Shown here in pieces: positions 1-4,472 of a DNA stretch of 6,514 bases. Made by a program: the position numbers and the translations under genes. The stretch covers positions 1-6,514 of the forward strand of contig JAQICW010000101.1 in assembly GCA_027858355.1 (NCBI GenBank), written 5' to 3'. The notes beneath the pieces are model-generated. The model had not been told where the DNA came from, searched no databases, and saw only the letters and a program-made list of their open reading frames with translations. This DNA comes from Desulfobacula sp. GTDB lineage: Bacteria; Desulfobacterota; Desulfobacteria; Desulfobacterales; Desulfobacteraceae. The number at the start of each line of letters is the position of its first letter. Position 1 is the stretch's first letter.

Positions 1-100
1 TAAATCTATGCTCTATTGATTAAAATGTCTACCCCCGATATTGATTATTATTTAGGTATGTTACAAAAAATTTATTAAACCACTGATATTACGTTATTTC
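1..100. other. AT-rich non-coding stretch after the truncated ATPase gene
   Basis: This short stretch is AT-rich and closed in all three minus frames: continuing from the ATPase gene, the frames stop at 103-101, 96-94 and 77-75. The longest plus-strand reading, 4-78, is only 24 codons and has no recognisable start signal. It holds imperfectly repeated GATATT..TTATT words near 39 and 84, but no clear terminal inverted repeat or transposase. A healthy BrxC gene would continue through here for about a thousand codons, so this DNA is likely foreign to the operon (edge of an insertion or deletion scar) or decayed. Which of these applies cannot be told from the window. Confidence 0.5.
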
Positions 101-361
101 TCAATGGCACAGGTCGAAAAAATTGAGCAAAACCAAAGCAAGATGACTTTTCCCTGTACCATAGGTTCCCATTATGATCCTGGATCGCAAATCACTTCCT
201 GGATGAAGCTTTTTACCAAAATCAAGAATAATTTCTCTTGCCACCTCAGTGGGGATAAAACCGGCTACTTTTGGGAGGTTGTTACGATCATTTTTCAGAT
301 TAACAGCTGCCTTAAAACCAGGAGATATATGGATAAAATCACTTAAATTTTCAGTTACCAT
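101..361 (-). pseudogene. brxC: Truncated BrxC/PglY-like BREX ATPase (N-terminal 86 codons only)
   Basis: This is the N-terminus of a P-loop ATPase of the BrxC/PglY type, the large ATPase of BREX phage-defence systems. The Walker A motif GTYGTGKS is at residues 65-72, followed by HLALVLLNFF, and it is preceded by FIPTEVAREIILDFGKKLHP (residues 35-54), a stretch typical of the start of this family. The ATG at 361 is preceded by a good ribosome-binding site (AGAGGA, 367-372, 5 nt spacing). Family members are usually over 1000 residues, but this frame ends with DLCH and a TGA only 14 codons after the P-loop. The other two minus frames also close by position 75, so a single-base frameshift does not restore it. 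No Walker B, sensor or C-terminal region is present, so a functional ATPase is unlikely. The rest may lie beyond an insertion to the left, or be lost. The family call rests on motif resemblance, and DUF499-type ATPases are a less likely alternative. Confidence 0.7.
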
Positions 362-366
362 GCTTT

Positions 367-372
367 TCCTCT
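367..372 (-). promoter_or_regulatory. Ribosome-binding site of the brxC-like gene
   Basis: AGAGGA on the minus strand lies 5 nt before the ATG at 361. It is the strongest Shine-Dalgarno match among the starts in this window and fixes the start of the truncated ATPase. It sits in the 61-nt gap after the preceding gene, the longest intergenic space in the cluster. No terminator hairpin is visible in that gap. Confidence 0.6.
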
Positions 373-422
373 AATGTTTATCAAAAATCTATTTCTACCA
401 TTTGACCATGGACCACTCGAAA

Positions 423-857
423 CTATCTGGATGGCGACCAAATAAGCCCTCTGCTGTTTTCCTCTATTTGTTTTAGATCACTCAAATCTTCCTGGCAATT
501 GATGATGATGACTATTCCATGACTCGGCTCGCTTCTGATGATATTTTTAAAAAAAGCAAACCTTTCATCTATTGGCCACTTGGCATAGAATGGTTCGAGT
601 TCAGTGACAATCACAGCTTGATCATTTGCCTCCGCATAAATTTCATCTCGGACCGTCTGCCAGGTTAAAAATTCATCAAGTCTGTTTTGATAACGGTTGT
701 TAAAATTGAACAGTTGTGCTTTAGAAATTTCAGCAAATTTTTCCACAAGCTCGGTTGGAAACAATGTGTCCAAAGGCCCAGTAATAATAAGTAACACCGG
801 GTAGCGTTTTTCACGGCATTGCTGCCATTTCCCAAGTAATTGTTCATGAATTGACAT
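423..857 (-). CDS. Small BREX-associated protein, BrxF-like but lacking a Walker A motif
   Basis: This is a 144-residue protein, predicted cytosolic, with no signal peptide or membrane segment. Its layout looks like a small P-loop NTPase: a hydrophobic strand VLLIITGP (21-28) where a Walker A loop would follow, a second strand ending in acidic residues, AVIVTELEPF (81-90), resembling Walker B, and a third strand GIVIIINCQED (114-124), then a terminal RGLIWSP (136-142). The glycine-rich GxxxxGK[ST] loop is replaced by GPLDTLFPTE, so ATP binding through a canonical P-loop is unlikely. Size, strand order and position directly before a BrxC-type gene recall BrxF, the small NTPase of some BREX systems. 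That link is inferred from pattern only; the safe name is uncharacterised BREX-associated protein. The gene starts 3 nt after the nuclease stop, with AGGA (867-870) 9 nt before the ATG, so the two are probably translated together. It may be a partner of BrxC that lost or never had catalysis. Confidence 0.6.
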   Translation of the reverse strand: MSIHEQLLGKWQQCREKRYPVLLIITGPLDTLFPTELVEKFAEISKAQLFNFNNRYQNRLDEFLTWQTVRDEIYAEANDQAVIVTELEPFYAKWPIDERFAFFKNIIRSEPSHGIVIIINCQEDLSDLKQIEENSRGLIWSPSR

Positions 858-860
858 GAG

Positions 861-1967
861 TCATGGTCCTATTTCTTTAATTTTTTCTTCAATAAATTTT
901 TCCATCTCATTCTTTTTTGGCAGTTGCAGCATATATTTAGAAACAAAGAGCTTATTATCCATACCGGCAAGGGCATATTCAGCAAGAGCATGGTTTTTCT
1001 CTGTACAAAGCAGGATGCCAATTGGAGGGTTGTCTCCTTTGTCCATCATGTTGCTTTTAAACCAGCTTACATATGTATTGAGTTGGCCAACGTTTTCATG
1101 ACTGAAACTTTCAAGTTTCAATTCTACAAGGATATGGCATTTAAGAATGCGGTGATAAAAGACCAAATCCACAAAAAAATGTTCATCACCGATAAGAATT
1201 CGTTTTTGTCTGGATTCAAAGCAAAAGCCATGACCCATTTCCAACAAGAATTCTTGAATTTTTTCAATCAGTTGACCCTCGAGATGGGTTTCACTCATCA
1301 CTTCCCTTGGTTTAAGACCCAGAAATTCAAACACATACGGATCACGAATCGCCAATTTATAATCTGTTTTTTCGGCATGGCTACTGATCAACGAAGAAAG
1401 TTTTTTCTTGTCCAAAGACAAACCGGACCGTTCATAGTAAAGACTGCCTAACTGGCGTTTTAACTCACGAACGGACCAATGACTCTGGATACATTCAATC
1501 TCATAAAAAATTCGTTTAATCCCGTCATCGATATCCACTAAAAGATCGATATGACTGTAAGAAAGATTTTGTAACAGTATTTCACCGGATGAATGTATTT
1601 GTGGGGACACTGTCCCCATTTTTTGTTCATCAAAGTTTTGCGGTAGATGTTTTCTAAATTGTGGGGGCAGTGACCCCACAATTTGGGGATAAAAACGGTA
1701 AAACCTCAGATAACGGTATAGTTGGCGCCTATTACAATTACTGAGATCGCTCAATTTTTTGGCCAGTTCTGCTAAAAGTTGCTCCCCATATTTTGCCCGA
1801 TCAGCGCCACATAGCTTATATTCACTGATGTAACAGCCAATTAACCAATTTCTTAAGGTCAAACTCACATTTACGGCTTTGCTGGCATTAGATGACAGCT
1901 CTTGGTGGACGTTGTAGATGATGCCCACCAGATGCTGAAAGCTTAATTCCCGTTCATTAACATCCAT
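861..1967 (-). CDS. DUF1016 / PDDEXK nuclease domain-containing protein (YhcG family)
   Basis: This is a 368-residue protein with the two-part layout of the YhcG family: an N-terminal DUF1016 helical/winged-helix region (about residues 5-95, with LTLRNWLIGCYISEY at 36-50 and the RQLYRYLRFY stretch at 81-90) and a C-terminal PD-(D/E)XK nuclease fold (about 150-345). Likely catalytic residues are D267 (FFVDLVFYH), E282 and K284 (VELK), with Q295 in the following GQLNTY helix. All are intact, so it should be able to cut nucleic acid with a metal ion; the target is unknown. Family members occur as accessory genes in restriction and defence loci. Here it sits between DUF4007 and a BrxF-like gene, which suggests an effector or restriction role in this system (inference). 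The linker, residues 95-124, contains two copies of a palindromic repeat translated as VGSLPPQF and MGTVSPQI. The ATG at 1967 follows AAGG by 6 nt, within a hairpin. Confidence 0.88.
   Translation of the reverse strand: MDVNERELSFQHLVGIIYNVHQELSSNASKAVNVSLTLRNWLIGCYISEYKLCGADRAKYGEQLLAELAKKLSDLSNCNRRQLYRYLRFYRFYPQIVGSLPPQFRKHLPQNFDEQKMGTVSPQIHSSGEILLQNLSYSHIDLLVDIDDGIKRIFYEIECIQSHWSVRELKRQLGSLYYERSGLSLDKKKLSSLISSHAEKTDYKLAIRDPYVFEFLGLKPREVMSETHLEGQLIEKIQEFLLEMGHGFCFESRQKRILIGDEHFFVDLVFYHRILKCHILVELKLESFSHENVGQLNTYVSWFKSNMMDKGDNPPIGILLCTEKNHALAEYALAGMDNKLFVSKYMLQLPKKNEMEKFIEEKIKEIGP
1602..1618. repeat. Palindrome GGGGACA-C-TGTCCCC inside the nuclease gene (copy 1)
   Basis: This is a perfect inverted repeat with 7-bp arms around one base (1603-1617), extended by one T/A pair on each side. 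On the minus strand it reads in frame as MGTVSPQI, residues 117-124 of the nuclease. It resembles the related palindrome at 1656-1684, whose centre lies 60 nt away, in the same frame. GGGGACA/TGTCCCC-type palindromes are known to me as dispersed REP-like repeats in several bacterial genomes, often linked with Y1/RAYT transposases. Membership of such a family here is an inference. Confidence 0.6.
1656..1684. repeat. Palindrome AATTGTGGGG-N7-CCCCACAATT inside the nuclease gene (copy 2)
   Basis: This is a perfect inverted repeat with 11-bp arms (1656-1666 and 1674-1684) around a 7-nt loop, GCAGTGA. On the minus strand it encodes QIVGSLPPQF, residues 95-104 of the nuclease. Aligned with the palindrome at 1602-1618 it shares the GGGG/CCCC arms, the central CAGTG/CACTG core and the CCACAA flank, so the two look like diverged copies of one element. 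In mRNA it would form a stable hairpin in the middle of the coding region, without the U-run of a terminator. Confidence 0.7.
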
Positions 1968-1972
1968 GATAT

Positions 1973-1991
1973 ACCTTATCCTTAATAAGGT
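1973..1991 (-). promoter_or_regulatory. Hairpin covering the nuclease ribosome-binding site
   Basis: ACCTTAT and ATAAGGT form a perfect 7-bp stem with a 5-nt loop in the 24-nt gap between the DUF4007 stop and the nuclease start. The AAGG that serves as Shine-Dalgarno (1974-1977, 6 nt before the ATG at 1967) lies in the start-proximal arm, so folding would hide it. The far arm ends at 1991, next to the DUF4007 TAA (1994-1992), so a ribosome finishing DUF4007 would melt the stem. This suggests translational coupling that keeps nuclease output low. The stem is AT-rich and only moderately stable. Confidence 0.45.
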
Positions 1992-2879
1992 TTATTTATC
2001 TAAAACCCCGGCCACCTCTTCTTTTCCCAGAGCGATTGCTTTTAATGGCTTTTCTCCATCGAGTTCGTGGTAATAGGCACTGATCAAGACCAGGGGATCG
2101 ACTTCCATAATTGAAACAGAATTGAGTCCGGCCGTATGGCTGATCCAGCCAATCTGTTTCTGATAATATTCTCCGATATCTATTAATAAGGTATCAAGGA
2201 CATCCCGTTCCAATCTAAAAATTTTGCCAATTCCCCCTGACTCAAGAAGCTTTTTAAGATGAACGGATTGTCTTTGTTGCTGTATGCCCCAATCAAGAAG
2301 GGAATAGGCAAGGATTGCCCGTGGAAGTGGTGAAAAATTAGATAATTGACGCAAATAATTGCCCTCTTCATCTGTTTCCAAAAAGCCAAAGACATCACCA
2401 AGCCTAGTGCCCTCAAAAACCTGTTTAAAAGGAGAAAATATCAGTTTATGGAAAACACTGTCTGTCATCGGGTTTTCATGGGTGCTGTCCCAATAGGTCC
2501 GTATCTCTTTTTCAAATTGTTCGCGACTAAATCTATCTAAAATAAATTCATTAAAATAAAAAGAATAAAACCATGCAGGGCTGCCTGAGCGGGCAAGGTT
2601 ATAGTGGATGACCCACCAAACACCATCTTCTTCCAGATCAGAATCATGCAAGGCAATAATTTCCCCCAGAGGAGTCAAGACAAAGTTATTTTTCTTTTTA
2701 CAAACGATCCCTGATGCTTCAGCCCACGCACGGGCAGCGCCAACCTTAAGTTTTCCAACGCGGAGGATGGCCTGCGCCTTTTCCACTGATTTGGGCAAAA
2801 AAAGATCTGGATGATCTGGAAGTTTTTTTATAATTAATCTAAACCATGCCTCCTCGAAGCCGAATTCAAATTTTGCCAT
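1992..2879 (-). CDS. DUF4007 family protein, BrxP-associated
   Basis: This is a 295-residue soluble protein recognised as DUF4007 by its start (FGFEEAWFRLIIKKL, residues 6-20), the winged-helix-like block at 33-75 ending in FVLTPLGEIIALHDSDLEEDGVWWVIHYNLA (66-96), and the SPAWFYSFYFNEF segment (100-112). DUF4007 proteins have no established biochemical activity that I know of. They are found next to PAPS-reductase-family genes in defence islands, exactly as here. The N-terminal helix-turn-helix look and lack of catalytic motifs suggest DNA binding or a structural partner of BrxP (inference). Its ATG follows the brxP TAG with no base between them (TAGATG), and an AGGGA-like ribosome-binding site lies inside the end of brxP, so the two proteins are probably made in matched amounts. 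The length looks complete. No frameshift or unusual composition is seen. Confidence 0.85.
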   Translation of the reverse strand: MAKFEFGFEEAWFRLIIKKLPDHPDLFLPKSVEKAQAILRVGKLKVGAARAWAEASGIVCKKKNNFVLTPLGEIIALHDSDLEEDGVWWVIHYNLARSGSPAWFYSFYFNEFILDRFSREQFEKEIRTYWDSTHENPMTDSVFHKLIFSPFKQVFEGTRLGDVFGFLETDEEGNYLRQLSNFSPLPRAILAYSLLDWGIQQQRQSVHLKKLLESGGIGKIFRLERDVLDTLLIDIGEYYQKQIGWISHTAGLNSVSIMEVDPLVLISAYYHELDGEKPLKAIALGKEEVAGVLDK

Positions 2880-4472
2880 CTATTCTTTCCCTTTTTTCAT
2901 CAATGATTCTATTGCAGGGCATCTATGCTTAACACATGATAAACAACTAACGCACTTATTATCGTCTACACAAAAAATACCGTCTGCATCAAGGGCTTTT
3001 AATTTGCATTTTGCGCCGCAAGCCCCACAATAAATACAAGCCTGTAATTTCTTAAGTTGTTTTTCAACTCTCTGTTGAAAGAGTCGTCGATATTTTTGAA
3101 TTATATAATTTATGCGAATGGCCTGATCCGCATAACCAACCTCAACGCTTGCCAGGATTTCATTTGATTTATAATCATGGATCAGAAAAATTTCAGAAAA
3201 TTTATCACTGTTCACCCTGGACTGGGGGCCTAGTGGCCGCAAGAAATGATGAACCAATTGGATATCTCCACTGAGAAGCTGGTACATGACTGCGTTGTCA
3301 GACAGTGAACAGGGGGTCGATTCGATGGCCGTTTTATAATGATCCAAACCCCTGCCACCGGCTCTGGCCCGCCAACCCTGATCAATAAAATTGGCAGGAT
3401 TGGGGTGTTGCATTTTCTCTGCTTGCAGGGTTAAAAAAGTTTGCCATTTTTCCCCCTTCCCATTGTATCTATATTTAACCATTTTTTGTGACCAGGAACT
3501 ATTAAACGGGCAATACAGGCAACCAACTCTCCTAAACCCTTTTCTATATGCATGATTAAAAAACAATTGATGATATAGAAGATAAAGCCACACATCAAAA
3601 TCAGTCCAATATAGGATCGGGCTACCCAATATCTCTCTGGCAATTTTATGCTTATCAGAAATACGGGAATAGGATGCACGCCGCAAAGATTCAGCCCTAC
3701 GGACACCATCAAATGTGAGAACACCTTGATCAGGGCTCATGCTGTCGATAAGCTTGGAAAGGGGATTGGTTTTATGGGTGCTACAGCACCAACGCAAAAT
3801 CCTGCTGGGTGGACCAATTGCTTCGGCTGTCTGAAAAAAATCCAATTTGGACCGACTCTGGATAAAGGGGGTCAATGGGTGTTGCTGCTGGAACTCCTTC
3901 AAATAGACATAGGTATCAGGGAATTCAATGGTGGTATCGGCAAAAATATGCAAAACATCGCTGCGGCCCAGCGCATTCATAACCAGATGGGATGTGACTG
4001 TGGAATCCTTTCCTCCTGAAAAAGAGACCATGGTTGTTTTGTCTTGATAAGACTTTACGGTTCTGCGGATGAAATCCTCTGCCTCATATTGCAACTCTTC
4101 AATATAGGTTCTGTTTGCCTGCTGTAGAGTCATCAGCCATTTTTTTCTGGTCCTACCCAAAGGTTTTAATTTTCTGCTTTGCTCTAAAATTTCAACATAA
4201 CCGTTGGTGGCAGCTAATTTCAAGATAGGCACACCTTGACAATAATAAGTATAATTACCGGGTGACACCCAGATTTCCCTCTCTTTTAACAGAGGATGAA
4301 TCTCACTGTCTATGTGCTTTTTAAGATATTGAATCTCCGGCTTGAAAACAGGTACCAGAGTTGCGGCGCAAAGATCTCTGCCCATTTTGCCACAGGCAAA
4401 ACATTTTTCACCAAGGATCGGTACATGGCAGGCATCACACCACCATGCTCTTTTTCCGGTTTGCTTATTCAT
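2880..4472 (-). CDS. brxP: BrxP-like PAPS reductase family protein with zinc ribbon and 4Fe-4S ferredoxin-like domain
   Basis: This is a 530-residue protein with three parts. (1) An N-terminal zinc ribbon: C12, C15, C24, C27. (2) A PAPS-reductase/DndC-type adenine nucleotide alpha-hydrolase domain, about residues 130-330, with the PP-loop SGGKDS at 152-157, the strand HIFADTTIEFPDT (175-187), the WCCSTHK motif (C229, C230) and GCLYCPF (C318, C321). These cysteines match the positions that hold an Fe-S cluster in DndC-like proteins. (3) A C-terminal ferredoxin-like domain, about 475-522, with CxxCxxCxxxC (479, 482, 485, 489) and a second set at 507, 510, 513 and 518. By family it should activate or transfer sulfur using ATP, as DndC does in DNA phosphorothioation; BrxP is the hallmark of BREX type 4. 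The ferredoxin part could supply electrons (inference). The ATG overlaps the upstream stop as ATGA, and DUF4007 follows directly. All motifs are intact. A metabolic PAPS/APS reductase is unlikely given the context and extra domains. Confidence 0.87.
   Translation of the reverse strand: MNKQTGKRAWWCDACHVPILGEKCFACGKMGRDLCAATLVPVFKPEIQYLKKHIDSEIHPLLKEREIWVSPGNYTYYCQGVPILKLAATNGYVEILEQSRKLKPLGRTRKKWLMTLQQANRTYIEELQYEAEDFIRRTVKSYQDKTTMVSFSGGKDSTVTSHLVMNALGRSDVLHIFADTTIEFPDTYVYLKEFQQQHPLTPFIQSRSKLDFFQTAEAIGPPSRILRWCCSTHKTNPLSKLIDSMSPDQGVLTFDGVRRAESLRRASYSRISDKHKIAREILGSPILYWTDFDVWLYLLYHQLFFNHAYRKGFRRVGCLYCPFNSSWSQKMVKYRYNGKGEKWQTFLTLQAEKMQHPNPANFIDQGWRARAGGRGLDHYKTAIESTPCSLSDNAVMYQLLSGDIQLVHHFLRPLGPQSRVNSDKFSEIFLIHDYKSNEILASVEVGYADQAIRINYIIQKYRRLFQQRVEKQLKKLQACIYCGACGAKCKLKALDADGIFCVDDNKCVSCLSCVKHRCPAIESLMKKGKE

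Noticed and set aside
4..78. Possible 24-codon plus-strand peptide at the left edge
   Set aside because: It is too short, has a stop just before it at 1-3 and lacks a ribosome-binding site.
94..130. Simple frameshift in the six-T run as the cause of the ATPase truncation
   Set aside because: Both shifted frames also reach stops within about 40 bases (96-94 and 77-75) and do not extend the family-like sequence, so a single indel does not restore the gene.
104..346. Plus-strand open frame of 80 codons across the truncated ATPase gene
   Set aside because: The minus strand here encodes a clear Walker A motif with a good ribosome-binding site. The plus frame has no recognisable features.
924..1451. 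Plus-strand open frame of 175 codons
   Set aside because: It lies entirely opposite the nuclease gene, whose minus-strand product has clear family motifs. The plus translation shows no recognisable domain and no credible operon context.
1656..1684. Transcription terminator
   Set aside because: The hairpin is inside the nuclease coding region and is not followed by a U-run on the transcribed strand. It reads through in frame.
3648..4019. Plus-strand open frame of 123 codons
   Set aside because: It is antisense to the PP-loop domain of the BrxP-like gene, and its composition is explained by the opposite strand.
2880..4472. Assimilatory PAPS/APS reductase of sulfate metabolism
   Set aside because: The extra zinc ribbon and ferredoxin-like domains, the DndC-like cysteine motifs and the DUF4007/BrxC neighbours point to a defence-type BrxP. 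No sulfate-assimilation genes are present.
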